Assembly: GCA_905221605.1 (NCBI GenBank)
Contig: CAJNDS010000032.1
Coordinates: forward strand, 98,888 to 131,387
DNA length: 32,500 nt
Source of the DNA: Symbiodinium natans
Taxonomy: Eukaryota > Sar > Dinophyceae > Suessiales > Symbiodiniaceae
Direction: 5' to 3'
The notes under the pieces were generated by a model. That model had not been told where the DNA came from and made no database searches. It was given only the letters and a program-made list of their open reading frames with translations. The position numbers and the translations under genes are program-made. Positions 1-10,798 of the stretch are shown here, piece by piece. Numbering within the stretch: the stretch's first letter is position 1; every line of letters begins with the position of its first letter.

Positions 1-209
1 AGTGTGTGTGTGTGTGTCCGTGTGTGTGTGTCCGTGTGTGTGTCTGTGTGTGTCTGTGTGAGTGTCTGTGTGTGTGTGTGTGTGTGTCTGTGTGTGTGTG
101 TGTGTCCGTGTGTGTCCGTCCGTGTGTGTGTGTGTGTGTGTGTCTGTGTGTCCGTGTGTGTGTCTCTGTCCGTGTGTGTGTCCGTGTGTGTGTGTGTGTC
201 CGTGTGTAC
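1..209. repeat. Imperfect (TG)n microsatellite
   Basis: Almost pure TG dinucleotides interrupted at intervals by TCCG or TCTG. The tract enters from the left edge, so its true length is unknown. It turns directly into a CA tract at about position 210, making an inverted arrangement. Open reading frames across it (Val-Cys repeats) are a consequence of the dinucleotide and are not genes. Confidence 0.97.
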
Positions 210-956
<747 letters not shown>

Positions 957-1030
957 GGGACACGCGGGCACGCGGGCACGCGGACTCGCGGGCACGCGGA
1001 CACGCGGACACGCGGACACGCGCACCCGCA
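957..1030. repeat. GC-rich minisatellite, units like GGGCACGC / GGACACGC
   Basis: About nine 8-base units of the type CACGCGGG/CACGCGGA directly after the CA tract. The unit looks like a CA-tract derivative enriched in CG. No coding signal. Confidence 0.85.
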
Positions 1031-1831
1031 CACTCGCCCGCTTGTACGCTCGCACAGTTGCATTGGCACGCACATGCCCGCCCTCGCCTTCGCCCATCCC
1101 GCTCCCGCGCCCACGGCTAAACCTGCCCTCCCTCCTCTGCCCGATTGGGCGCCCACGCAGCCGCTCCCGCACGCATTGACACGCACATCCATCTCTTTCT
1201 CTTTGGCGCCCTTCTCTTAGTTTCAAAGATACACCTGATATACCTTTACATTTTTCACACAATACTCGGCTCGAAATGTTCCGTTCCTCTCCATACTTTG
1301 CAGTAACGGGTACATAGGGTTTCTGCGCCGGAGGGGCTCGGAGATGCGGCAGGACGAACTTCCATTAAACTCTCTGTGTCCTTTCCCTGCTCGTATTTTC
1401 TTGCAAAATGCAAACTGGTGAAGCCCCGCGAAGACTGCAGGAGTTCGTGCAATTTGGAATCCGCGCTTGGCCAAAGGATCCGGCTTGGCCAATTGAGCGC
1501 TCTGGGCAGCTGCACCTCTTCTTTCGCCCGTTTACGCTTTGGGATGTTTCTGGCATCGCCTTCTGCTTCTTGGCCGAGCAAGCCTTTCTTATAGTCTTGA
1601 TTTCCTCTTGCTGCGCTGTCAAGATGCATCAAGCATGTCAAGCTGCATTTATGGGGAGCCTGAATGTAAGCACGCAGCACGCAGGCGAAGCCAATTGTGT
1701 GCCCATCTCTGGCGTTTCGTGTAGTGATGGTCGGGGCCGTCGCAGCCTTGGTTTGCTTTGATACTTTCCATTGCCTTCGAAGCGCTGTGAGGTTTGCATC
1801 GCACCTGTGAGGTGAATCCGCGGATTGCCAG
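1031..1831. other. Unassigned, probably intron
   Basis: Pyrimidine-rich sequence followed by mixed sequence. There are open frames on both strands (for example a 210-codon minus-strand frame at 1255-1887), but none carries the repeat-module motifs seen downstream. The region ends in a candidate acceptor (GCCAG at 1827-1831) in front of the first recognised exon. An unrecognised exon here is possible. Confidence 0.5.
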
Positions 1832-2438
1832 GTGAGACCGATTGTCAGGACCCCCTTTGAAAACGTCGTCCCCATGCAGCGGAACACTGTGACCCTCTCG
1901 TATCCTGCCCAGATGGAGGCAGTACCCGAAGAGCGTGGGGACGAGGCTCACTTGTTGAACGTTTCGGAGCTCAGACTTCCTCGAGATGGCTTCTTCACCC
2001 TGCAGATGTTGGCAGAATATCTCGACAGCAATGGTCTGAATCCCTCCACGGCATTTGTGTCTCCCTCGATGCGAAGGATCCCAGTTGCTGGCACTACAAC
2101 TGGACGCATCGTGGTAGACGGTCAGACCGGAAACGGTCCTCGTCCTTTTGCTTTCGAACGGCAGAATGTGCTGATTGTGCGACTCATGATTGGAGTTACG
2201 CTACGAAGCCCCGCAGAAGATGAGCGTCTGGATACGGATACGGAGCTTGATGAGGACAACGCGACCGAGGGGTCCTTTAGGACAGCTCCTCGTCCCATGG
2301 TGCAGATTCTTTTGCCTCCAGACTATACGTGCAGTGTGGTTGGAAATGGCACAGCTGACCCTGATGGGACCTTGGACATGTTTCTCCGAGATCTAAATGG
2401 AGATGGTTATGAGTCTCGACTTGATGGCAGATTCTCTG
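1832..2438 (+). CDS. Repeat-module exon A (approximate 3' end)
   Basis: The frame is open from the acceptor GCCAG at 1831 to a stop at 2458. It contains VTLSYPAQMEAV, a Leu-rich stretch, an acidic stretch (DTDTELDEDNATEG) and the module strand VQILLPPDYTCSVVGNGTAD. Sequons are NVS, NAT and NGT. Candidate donors are GATG|GC at 2426/2427 and CTG|GT at 2438/2439; both leave phase 1, which does not match the phase 0 start chosen for the next exon, so this end is unsettled. The segment LRDLNGDGYESRLDG resembles a Ca-binding or dockerin-like DxNxDG loop, but only one is present. Probably part of an extracellular module; function unknown. Confidence 0.65.
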
Positions 2439-2637
2439 GTGAACAGATCATGGTGTAGCCTATCATAGCCCGCCACCTGTGGGCGACATCCTTTTTTGGC
2501 ATTCGGCAGGGCATTTCCAAGCTGAACAAATTGGGCTGCAGACTAGTTCAGAGTTGGCCCCTATCAAAATAGTATCGAGAAGAAAGCCCCGGACGCCCCA
2601 AACAAGAACACTCACTTGTCGGCGCTGCTGTACTGAG

Positions 2638-2778
2638 GTGGACAACCCTATGGGCACAATACTCAGCGGAAGTTGGTCCGATGAAGGGCCAGTTTGCTCT
2701 TTCACTTTGGAGAACTGGGCTGCAGTGTTCGCCAGACAGATCTTTTATGTTCGCCTTTCCGTTAACAACCCTCGACAG
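2638..2778 (+). CDS. Repeat-module exon B
   Basis: Forty-seven codons containing GSWSDEGPVCSF and then ENWAAVFARQIFYVRLSVNN, followed by PRQ, the aromatic/N-P strand of the module. The acceptor is chosen at GAG|GTGGAC (phase 0). The 3' end is CGACAG|GCAAG, a GC donor. Joining to exon C gives NNPRQ|ALMRTDPTNLW in phase, which is the expected N-P to Trp strand spacing in other copies (compare LNPTKMPDSVEDYWRM in exon P). Confidence 0.75.
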
Positions 2779-3477
2779 GCAAGATGTCCAAAGCCAATCT
2801 TGCCTAGCACCTGGTAATCACCATGCGACCCGCCTCGGCCGGGGTTTGTGGCTGCGGCAGCTGCGAGGCAAGGTCGCCACTTCCAGGAAACCTAGGTTTT
2901 TGGGGGTGGTCGTAGGAGATTGGGGGGTGGCCGGAGTGCGGGGGTCAGCTAAGTGGGGCGGGAAGGGGGGGTGAGGCAGACTTGCTTCGCACAGAAGGTA
3001 AAGCAAGAATACGTCAACAAGAAAGCGAAAACGAGGTCAAGAAGGCGGCAAGGGGTCGAATCTGCAGGGAAGCCAATAGGTGACGCTTTTGCCTTTTTCG
3101 CGGCATCTGATTGTCGCCTGCAGCTCAGCCATGGTTCGGAGGAAGGTATCTGCATCGCTTCGCTTGTTCATTCTGTTTTTTTCAGTCTTGGCATGTCTTG
3201 GCCTGAGTATGTGCGGGGTGTGGGGTGGCGGCACCTCAACCTTGCCCCCTGGTGACGTTTGATTCAAGTTTTCGAATGTTGGTGAACAGGCGGAGTTTAG
3301 TTGAAGGTGGCCGCACGCGAGCTGCGGGCTTCTTGTTTTGCTCTGTTTGTCGATGCAAGCAGACCCGCAAACAATTTTCGCTGGCCAACGCATGTCCTCA
3401 GCTTCCTTGTTTTTGTTTGTTGCTAAGTCTGGACGAAACATTGATCATCTTACGGGTCCCAAACACGTGCCCGACAG
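2779..3477 (+). other. GC-AG intron between exons B and C
   Basis: The 699-base intron begins GCAAG and ends CAG. It has no coding similarity to the module. A short open frame at 3130-3262 looks like a signal peptide by chance, but it ends at a stop without any continuation. Confidence 0.65.
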
Positions 3478-3526
3478 GCTCTGATGCGCACCGACCCCAC
3501 AAACTTGTGGCAAATCAAGCTCTCTG
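3478..3526 (+). CDS. Repeat-module micro-exon C
   Basis: A 49-base exon encoding ALMRTDPTNLWQIKLS plus one base. It is bounded by CGACAG|GCTCTG on the left and CTCTCTG|GTGCAA on the right. It supplies the Trp strand that follows the N-P strand of exon B. Its phase 1 end fits exon D, which starts with two bases of a Gly codon. The following intron would be about 1.5 kb. Confidence 0.7.
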
Positions 3527-5024
3527 GTGCAAATGCTACATTGCTGGGCGGCTTGGTCAACTTCATCTCCCTGGCAGAGGAGCCTGCTACTTCTCCATCC
3601 CATCATGTTGCCGCACAGCTCTTGCACCGTATTGTCTCGAGGGTGGGCTGCATGTTGATATGTACATTTGTCTTTTAGTTGCGTGGAGTTTGGATTGTGG
3701 TAGCTGCTAGCTTCGGCCAGGATAGCATTTCAATCGCTATGTGAATGTGTGCACACGCATACATAAAGCCGGGACTTGTGGTCAAGAGTCGACAGCTGCG
3801 ATCATGCTCCAATGTCGTCCACCAAGACTGGCTTCAGAGGTGTTTCAATTTACACCGCAAAAACAATGCTTCTGCAGTTGGTTGTGTGCCTTTGCGCATT
3901 GTAGGCTTTCGTGGGCTCATGAGAATACTTGATTGGGTGATCGGCTCGATTTGTTGGCTGAACGAACCAGTTGTTGTCAGATGCAGCTGCGTCCCATAGG
4001 CATCAACTCATGGAACTCGCGGGACCCGCAAAAGACTTTACGGAAGCCCGCTCATCTTTGCTCCAGTAGATGTGTGATGATGTGAACATTGCTCGTGGAA
4101 GGAGGCGGATTTGCCTGGTTGGGTTGGCAACTCGGCCATGATTGCTGCATTTTGGTTTCTCTGTCTTGCTGCATATGCAGGCAGTGCAAAGCCTAGCTAC
4201 AGTTGTATCCAATATTTGGCTTCAGTCGATCCGCACACGTGAAATAGGCAGGCGGTGCCCCTCTCTCACGGGCCTTCCTTAAGGACCCTTACAAAAAGGC
4301 ACTTGCGCTAAGATGTCCGGGCCTGCAGACAAATTTGCACGGCCTTGCATTCTGGAGCTGCTAAAGCTCCCCCTCCCTCAAGTTCTTGTTCCAGGTCGCT
4401 CAGTTCAGGACCGTTTCAAGCGCACAATCCAGGCAAAAATGCCTGCTAGCTGTCCGCCTCGGCCCAGCATCACACCCCAAACCTTATGTATTAGCTTCGC
4501 ACTTTGTTGCTTTGTTGGCACTTGGTGCGAGCAACCACAACAGGCAAATTGCCTTTTGCTTGCTTCTCTCTCTAGCTGTTCCCAGTGCGACCAGCCTGCT
4601 CGCATCCTCGGCATTGCGCGGTCCAAAAAACACACTTGTTTTTCGGGGCCATCTTCCCGTTTTCGGACAGGAGATACTCGGGCTTCTGTGGGGAGTGGGC
4701 CCTCCATGGATACTCGGGCTCCCTGCAGCTTCTCAGGGATACTCGGCGGGACTGTCTGAGGGTCTCTCGGCAACGACCAGGTGGCGGGACACCGGGCGAA
4801 GCAGCGAGGAAAATGGTTGACTTAAAAGTCCAACCGCCCCACGCCGATGGTGGGAAACTGATACGAACTTTTGAGTATCTTCAATGCATCTCTCAGAGGC
4901 TCGTCACCTTCCCTTCATCTTCATTTCTCCCTCTTTGCGCCGCAGCATTGCAGCAAATTGCAGCAAATTGCAGCAACTTGCAGCAAATGGCAGCAAACGG
5001 CAGCACTGCAGAATGCTTGGGCAG
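3527..5024 (+). other. Probable intron C-D, about 1.5 kb
   Basis: There is no clear module motif here. Weak open frames occur at 3745-3999 and 4313-4820, without GF or N-P signatures. The 3' part holds a 10-base tandem repeat (4945-5010) that contains many CAG acceptor-like triplets. Extra small exons cannot be excluded. Confidence 0.5.
4945..5010. repeat. Tandem ~10-base TTGCAGCAAA-type repeat before a splice acceptor
   Basis: About six imperfect units (GCAGCAAATT, GCAGCAACTT, GCAGCAAATG, GCAGCAAACG, GCAGCACTGC) lie right in front of exon D. Every unit contains a CAG that could serve as an AG acceptor. Confidence 0.85.
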
Positions 5025-5119
5025 GCAACTTGGCAGTTCTCACTCCTCTTGAAGGAGAGTCCTTGCAACCGTCCAACCTTTCTGCTGGAGCCACGAACGA
5101 GCTCAGCGTCTTCTTCCAG
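5025..5119 (+). CDS. Repeat-module exon D
   Basis: The exon starts after GGCAG with two bases that complete the Gly codon from exon C. It reads NLAVLTPLEGESLQP, then SNLSAGATNELSVFFQ (sequon NLS). The donor is TTCCAG|GCACTG, a GC donor, in phase 0. Joining to exon E gives ELSVFFQ|VIHAMPSLSYIL, a continuous strand leading into LLDAPDGFDF. The intervening intron is only 79 bases. Confidence 0.78.
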
Positions 5120-5198
5120 GCACTGGGCAGAAGTGCAGAAGTTGGTTCCGCTGAAAGCATCAAATCATTAGCTCGGATCGTTCTTCATTGTTGTTCAG

Positions 5199-6218
5199 GT
5201 AATCCATGCGATGCCCTCATTGTCTTACATATTGCTAGACGCACCAGATGGCTTCGATTTCACGGACAATTGCAGCGTTGGCAATCTGGAAGACTCGTAC
5301 TATGCAGATTGGGATGGACTTCCATGGGGCGAGACAGTGTTGGGACCTCAAGCGCTGACAAGCAGTCTTGGCCTGGAGGTCAACTGCACCACTGACAACT
5401 GGAAACGGAGTGTACTTTCGCCTCCGGCCACTGAAAATTTTACAAGGGCAATCTTGAGGGTTGGTCGCACGCTAATCTCCAATAAGTACTATGCCTTCAA
5501 GGTCCGTGTCATCAACGCAGTTTTGTGGGATGCATCTCACCATGACGACTGGCGAATCTGGGTTCAAAGTCCCGAGGGCTACATGGTTGATGGCTCAAAA
5601 TATACAGTTCAGTTCAATTCTGCACGCATTGACACACTTCCGCAAGACTACTGGGACAGGAGCTGGGGCGTGTATCAGGATCCTATGCCGTTGCCGCTGT
5701 CGCTCGATTTCGGGCGAAGTCTTCTGCTTCCAACATCTGTCTTTGACATGAGCACATTGGTGACGGTATACCCTCTGACTCCAAGCAGTGATGGTCAGCT
5801 TATCAATGTCCGTATGCTTGCTCCAGTTGGCTACGTCTGGGTTCCACATGTCGCAGAAGGTTGGAGAGGGTATGTTCCCAACGTCACATGCGAGTTCTGC
5901 GAGCTCATTGTAACTCCGCAAGTCAGGTTGTTCAACGAACTCATATTGCCTGATCTTGTTATGCGGCTGGGGCATCTCTATGGCTTTCAAGTACGTATCC
6001 GCGTTCCGGAAAGACCGCCCACCCGGTCGTTGAATGCGTTTTACTTGGAGATGGGCTTCGATCCTGGCAATTTCAACTTGGATCGAATGCAAGCCAGCAT
6101 GGTTCCGGCTCCACAGCTGCGGGTCGTTTCCAGGGCAAGTGCGAACTCTCTTTGCAACCTCGCGGGATATGCGGACAACATCATCGAATTTCATGTGCAC
6201 ACTGCATCTCCGCTTGAG
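5199..6218 (+). CDS. Repeat-module exon E, more than one full module in a single exon
   Basis: This 340-codon open exon is the best template for the repeat. It contains LLDAPDGFDFTDNCSVG, then LGLEVNCTTDNWKR, then NKYYAFKVRVINA, then HDDWRIWVQ. A second module follows about 194 residues after the first: INVRMLAPVGYVWVPH, then VPNVTCEFCELIV, then HLYGFQVRIRVPERP. Sequons are NCS, NCT, NFT and NVT, and several Cys are present, consistent with an extracellular fold. The acceptor is TTGTTCAG|GTAATC (phase 0). The likely donor is CTTGAG|GCTCC (GC, phase 0) at 6218/6219. The frame stays open to a TAA at 6249, so the exact end is inferred from the fit to exon F. Confidence 0.88.
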
Positions 6219-6322
6219 GCTCCTTTGACTCCGTTTCCCAATGTTGCATAAACGGGCAGAAACGGTGATGTCGATAGGAGTTGGGACGATGCTTCATGGT
6301 TCCACTTCTAGTATCAACCGAG

Positions 6323-6478
6323 GTGAATTCGGGCTTCCTCTTTGCGGGGGATGAACTGACAAGAGGTACCTTACTTCGCTGTTGGCCTGAGATCCTTTCC
6401 GGGCCAGTTCTGGATGCCACGAACGGCATTTGCAGCGTGACGGAGAACATTGTCACAGCTCTGCGCCTGGGGACTTGA
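6323..6478 (+). CDS. Repeat-module exon F (approximate 3' end)
   Basis: The exon starts after ACCGAG in phase 0, matching the end of exon E: TASPLE|VNSGFLFAGDEL. The GFLF motif is the module P-x-GF strand with the Pro replaced by Asn. LLRCW and NGICSV add Cys residues at the usual positions after GF. The frame stops at 6476-6478; a donor inside the last 60 bases is likely but not assigned. The intron between E and F is 104 bases, GC-AG. Confidence 0.65.
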   Translation: MNSGFLFAGDELTRGTLLRCWPEILSGPVLDATNGICSVTENIVTALRLGT

Positions 6479-8479
6479 AGTGCTTCCAATATCGAATGTT
6501 AAGCCTGTTAAACAGCTGTAGTCGTCTCTATAGAGACGTTCACAGGTCGTGAATAGAAATCGCTGTTGAAGGAGGACTGAAGAGCAACTCACAATATTAA
6601 ACCCCTAAACCCCATTGAATTCATGGTGCTGCCTTTGGCTTAACAAATAGTAGTCAGTATTCTGCCGACACACTTGACGCAACGGCATAGTTGTGTTGAA
6701 GTTCTGAAGCCATCTCAACGAAGGCCTGAAATTCTGCTGTATATTGTTCGTGGCACTTCCCCGGCAGGCAAGTGAGCCTATGTCAAACATGTGAGCACAT
6801 GTGAGTGCTATGTGGAGCTCCAATGTCGCCTTGACCACCTTTGCAGGCATGCGAATATTCCGCTTCCGTCGAAGTCGCAATCCTTTGCAGCCCACGCTCC
6901 AAGGTGGAACATGGAATTTTGGTACATATTCAGACTTGCACCTTTGCTCATCTGGACTTCCCGAGCGGAGTTATGACGACTTCTATTGTTCTTTTTCTTT
7001 CGGGGAACACCAGCATGCGGGGAAAGTAGACGGTTGCCGTGCAATGATGAGAGAACTGAGCAGAGGCATCTCTACCCCAAACACAAAGTGCTGGACCTGG
7101 GCAAGGACATTCCAGAAGCTCGGCTGCAACTGGCGCTGCATCACAAGTCGACCATAGAGTGTTATCACATGTGATCAACAATCGCCATGGCAAAATTATG
7201 TCCGGTGGGTATATCGGTGCAGTATGGCAGGGGGCTGGTGCGCGAATCTGCCGCGCTGAAAGAGCATCAGAGTGGAGGGGGGAATGATATGGAATGATTG
7301 AAAGTGTGTGTTGGGTTTGGTCTGGATTGGTCTGGTACATGAGTTCCTGTGGAGAGTTTGAACAAGGCGCCTCGGGCACCTTGTTTCCCAAAACCGCATC
7401 TGGTGCAGATGCAGGAAATCAGAGTAAGTAAATGCTGTTGGGCTTCCCAAGTAGTGGTTTAAAGTGCAGGAAGAAGCCGTTTTGCCACACATTGTGCAGG
7501 ATGCACTTTGTGGCGATCGATTGTGTATTTTCTTTGTTGTGTGTTTGTCCCTCTCTCTCTCTCTCCCTCTCTCTCTCTCTGTGCGCGCACGTGTGTTTGT
7601 TTTCTCTGCATGATTCTGGAGCCTATACAATGTGTATCAGCAGATTTGACATTCTCATGCTAGTGTTAAGGCTTTTAAGGCCCTCCCCAGATGCGGAGAC
7701 GTAGCAGTTAGTAGCGGAGCACAAAGCATACGAAGCACGGAGCAATGGCGCCAACCAAGAATCTGAGGGAACATAGCAAGGGAAGGGCTCGACCGAAGGG
7801 CGTCCAGCTCCCAGATGCCCCCTGATGCTCCCTGATGCGCCGTCCCAAATTAGGGTCAGATGTCTCCTCCTAGATGCCTCCCAACACCGCAGAATTCCGC
7901 AGAATTGCAAACGGCAGCGAAACAGCTGGCGTGACCAACTCAAATTCCAAATAATAAGAAGACTGTCATTTGCAAGCCCTGGAAAAGGTCCTGAAAGAAT
8001 GACCGGTGTTGTGTGATGTCCTCAGGCCCTCAACGAGAAAGCCAGACTGTCAAACAAGACCTCTCAAAAAGTGTCGGCTTAAACTGCACTAACTGCATGA
8101 ATGGTTGCTGCAATTCCGACATGAACAAGCCGTCAGACAAACGCTCGAGGAAAGTAAATACTTCTGTGCCTTAGCCTGGCCTTCCGGTGCACAGAAGGTG
8201 CCTCGCGTTCTTGCTCCTTTGCTCGATTCCGGTCTACTGCAGCCGCCAGTTTATGAGGCTCAGCTTTGACGTTTGTAGTCCTCGTTTTGAGAATGGCTCT
8301 CTGGTAGAATGCATGACAGGCGCCTGGCTACGGGCGCGATGACGGGCCGCTTCGCCTCAACTTGCTCACCTTCTTCTTCAAGGCCAGAGGCTCAAGCAGG
8401 AAGAGTAGTGAGTGGAAGAAGGATGTGTGTAGGATTGTGTAGGTGAGACATGGTGAGACTGACCGCATCTGACCGCCAG
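6479..8479 (+). other. Two kb without a firm exon; probable intron(s)
   Basis: A run reading AAACCCCTAAACCCC at 6600-6614 is a short telomere-like patch. A CT then GT tract sits at about 7551-7600. A weak plus-strand candidate exon lies at about 7085-7165 (KVLDLGKDIPEARLQLAL), where the module would be expected to continue, but its boundaries cannot be set. A minus-strand frame at 6948-7391 has no recognisable motif. Confidence 0.45.
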
Positions 8480-9020
8480 GTCCAGGAGCATCCTGAAGTT
8501 CCAGAGAGCGTCCCGCATCTTTACATTGCACTGCGTGGGCCTGCAGGCTTTGCCTTCAAAGAGAACTGCTTTGAGGGCCTTGAGGCTTTGAGCCCGAGCA
8601 GCTCTCGACATCCTTGCAACGCAGCCCAGTTTCCTACACAGACATGGTGCCCAGGCATCATTGAACCTTGGCCAGCAAACCTGGAACCTGCGGCCTGCCT
8701 GGGGATTCAGAGCAGTGCACGGATTTCGGTGCCAAACCCATTGGTTTTGCAAGCTGCAGCACCTGTTGGGACAACAGTTCCTGCTTTTGAGGACAACAGT
8801 ATGTATGCATTCACCATTCAGGTCCAGAATCCCGAGTTTCAGATAGAAGTGGGGAGCCAGTGGGCACTGGATTTTGTGTATGAGGCAGGTGCGCCTTTCG
8901 ACTCACTGCCAGTGGCAACTTTCGATCACGAAGAAACTGCGCTACATCTGGCATCACCGCTGAATGTGCAACCTTTGCTTCAGACCATAGAGCAGCAGTA
9001 CATGCCATTTCGCGGCTGGG
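8480..9020 (+). CDS. Repeat-module exon G
   Basis: The exon starts after CGCCAG (a second in-phase choice is 8486). It contains HLYIALRGPAGFAFKENCFE, a Cys-bearing spacer (HPCNAAQF, TWCPGII, AACLGI), then NSMYAFTIQVQNPEFQIEV and SQWALDFVYE. These are module elements 1, 2 and 3 in the right order and spacing. It ends near PFRGWDA before a TAA at 9026-9028; a donor near CTGG|GATG is possible but unproven. It has no introns across about 180 residues, like exon E. Confidence 0.85.
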
Positions 9021-9110
9021 ATGCTTAAGCCCCCATGTGCTTTTTTTTGGTATTGGAACCCTTCCAACAACAGTCCGGCCTGATGTCCAGATCATGTCCT
9101 GAAGTCCCAG

Positions 9111-9235
9111 GTTTGGATTTCAAACCCTACACGATGATTCCAGGGCCCAGGATGCCAAGGCCCGACACCAAGATGATCTTGTATGGTGAACGTTCAATAC
9201 TCGGCGCTCATGTATTTTCTCTCACAGTTTCTTAG
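9111..9235 (+). CDS. Repeat-module exon fragment after G
   Basis: The segment reads GLDFKPYTMIPGPRMPRPD, then KMILYGERSILGAHVFSLTV, which matches the aromatic strand of the module (compare LGHLYGFQVRIRV in exon E). The acceptor is GTCCCAG|GTTTGG, starting with two bases of a codon. Its 5' neighbour is uncertain: a preceding plus-strand stretch (LPTTVRPDVQIMS) is in another frame and ends at a stop. Confidence 0.5.
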
Positions 9236-9371
9236 GAGTGAAAGCTTTGGTATTTGAGGGTGATGTTGGGAGCATGCAGGACTCTACACACTGAATGCTG
9301 GACGCAGTAATTGGCTTTTTGAGCAGGGTTTGTGTTTTTGGTGGTGCAGATCTTGTTGTTTTGCTTCTGCG

Positions 9372-9530
9372 GCATAAAAAGCCTCAGTGTCCATGTCCTT
9401 CTTCCTCTGGCACCTATGGGATTGGAACCTGCTGGTCAAAAGTGGCAATGTTCGCTTGCGAATCGGAGTGTGATTCCTGTAGTCAATGGTGTCTGGGGTT
9501 GCTCTTCGATGTTGAAGCGGGGGAGATTCG
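9372..9530 (+). CDS. Possible repeat-module exon H
   Basis: The frame reads SLSVHVLLPLAPMGLEPAG, then KWQCSLANRSVIPVVNG. The hydrophobic strand plus AP-x-G fits module element 1, followed by Cys and a sequon (NRS). A competing frame is Cys-rich (CPSSSGTYGIGTCW). The boundaries are not fixed. Confidence 0.4.
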
Positions 9531-9825
9531 TAAGTCATTCATATTAGCTTTTTTAATGAGAGTATGAACATGCGGTTTTTTCGGCTGCGAGCCTGAGGTT
9601 CGAGAGATTTAAAGAGTCTTCTTTGGAGGGCCTCCTTCGCCAGAGGAACCGGCGTTTGCAGCCACTCGGCGGCGGCGTCGCGCCGCTGGAGCCAGATGCA
9701 GAGGAGGGCAGCCTCGTACCTCTCTTGGGCCCCAAAACAAGCCGAAAACAAGCCCAAAGTAACAAACGGGTTTCCACTCTGTTACATGTTACAATATGTC
9801 GCCTCGCAGCTGTTTTTCAGCCCAG

Positions 9826-9933
9826 GTACTGCTTGCCGCACCCGGCTTCCAGTTTCGAGCCGGTGATTTCGAACTGTGTGTTGAGATCTCGGTGGAACGC
9901 AAGGATGGTCGATGGCTGAAAGTGGCATGGCAG
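9826..9933 (+). CDS. Repeat-module exon I
   Basis: The exon starts after GCCCAG in phase 0 and reads VLLAAPGFQFRAGDFELCVE, then ISVERKDGRWLKVAWQ. This is element 1 with its Cys. The donor is GGCAG|GTAGCT (GT), phase 0; an alternative GC donor lies at 9924/9925, also phase 0. Either joins in phase to exon J. The following intron carries the poly-G tract. Confidence 0.78.
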
Positions 9934-9999
9934 GTAGCTGCAGTAGGAAGGGGTGGTGGGGGTGAGGCGGGGTGCCCGTCGCGCAACAAAAAAAATCGT

Positions 10000-10064
<65 letters not shown>

Positions 10065-10136
10065 GGGGAGGGGCAAGGGGGGAGGGCAAGGGGTAGGGGG
10101 GGGGGGGGGGGGGGTAGCCTCAGGCAGTGGGGGGGG
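10000..10136. repeat. Poly-G tract inside an intron
   Basis: There is an uninterrupted run of 64 G at 10000-10063, then G-rich sequence with further runs of 16-17 G and about 10 G up to 10139. It lies in the intron between exons I and J. Poly-Gly and poly-Pro frames across it are artefacts. Confidence 0.95.
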
Positions 10137-10175
10137 GGGTGAGCTTGCATTCGAGCCAGAGGGTTGATGCTGCAG

Positions 10176-10261
10176 GACCGACTCTTGTGGGACACAACTG
10201 CTGTATTCGGCTTCAGTGATGCCACGTGCTTTATCACTGGAGACAATTTGGCCAATATGAC
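10176..10261 (+). CDS. Repeat-module exon J
   Basis: The exon starts after GCTGCAG in phase 0 and reads DRLLWDTTAVFGFSDATCFI, then TGDNLANM. A donor AC|GCCTCT at 10261/10262 (GC) leaves phase 2, which fits exon K exactly: NLANM then T, then YTLINAKAL. A sequon (NMT) is formed. The intron to K would be 143 bases. Confidence 0.62.
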
Positions 10262-10404
10262 GCCTCTTAGCATCAATACTGTTCGACTCTTTAGCGCTTC
10301 AGACAATCGGTGAAGGAAGATATTGCAGATATGGGCCTGAAAAGAGATGACGACATTGACGTAGCATGACAAGAAAGCTGCTGTAAATCCCTTGTTGCAC
10401 TTAG

Positions 10405-10504
10405 GTACACCTTGATCAACGCCAAGGCCCTTGAGCCCTTGGTGACATACTCCTTGAAATCTGTCGTCAAGAACATAGATGTACCAACATGGCCAAACTC
10501 AAAC
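10405..10504 (+). CDS. Repeat-module exon K (approximate 3' end)
   Basis: The exon starts after ACTTAG; the first base completes the codon from J. It reads YTLINAKALEPLVTYSLKSV, then VKNIDVPTWPNSN, the module element 2 position (Y-x-L-x-x-V-x-N). A GT donor is possible at 10504/10505 (AAAC|GTGGCT), but its phase does not fit the preferred frame of the next candidate, so the end is approximate. Confidence 0.6.
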
Positions 10505-10593
10505 GTGGCTCCCTCAAACAGGGAGCGAGCATGGGGGGAGCAGAGGCAGATCTCATGTGTTGCAAATTGTTGTCTTAACTTTATATTTTGCAG

Positions 10594-10735
10594 TTACTCT
10601 GAGCAGCAAGGTGTGGCTCTTGGAGTCCTTCAAAAGGTTCATGGCAACTGGCCAAAGCATTCGGCTGGACAGCTGCATGTCTTTGCAATATTCTGCGATC
10701 GCAAAAGAAAGACATGGGCAGTGCAAAAAGGGACG
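10594..10735 (+). CDS. Possible repeat-module exon L
   Basis: It follows a T-rich tract and TTTTGCAG. The frame TLSSKVWLLESFKRFMATG would place a Trp strand right after the element 2 strand of exon K, as expected. A second frame (YSEQQGVALGVLQKVHGNW) is equally open. The boundaries and frame are not settled. Confidence 0.4.
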
Positions 10736-10798
10736 ATCATCTAGGTGATGCAGATCTGTGTATGTCGTTGTGGGGTTCCTGAGGCTACAGTGTTCCAG

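Noticed and set aside
1255-1887. 210-codon minus-strand frame
   Set aside because: It overlaps the start of plus-strand exon A, has no recognisable domain, and all other supported exons are on the plus strand.
2385-2430. Single DLNGDGYESRLDG stretch as a dockerin or EF-hand-type Ca site
   Set aside because: Only one loop and no helix pattern; not enough to call a domain.
3130-3262. Short frame resembling a signal peptide (LRLFILFFSVLACLGLSMC)
   Set aside because: It sits inside the GC-AG intron B-C, ends at a stop after 43 codons and has no supported splice continuation.
9295-9567. Cys-rich frame (CPSSSGTYGIGTCW) as an EGF-like domain
   Set aside because: The competing frame with LLPLAPMGLEP fits the module better, and the Cys spacing does not match EGF.
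9782-10372. Poly-Pro minus-strand frames and poly-Gly plus-strand frame
   Set aside because: Produced by the poly-G tract; the true coding segment is only exon I in front of it.
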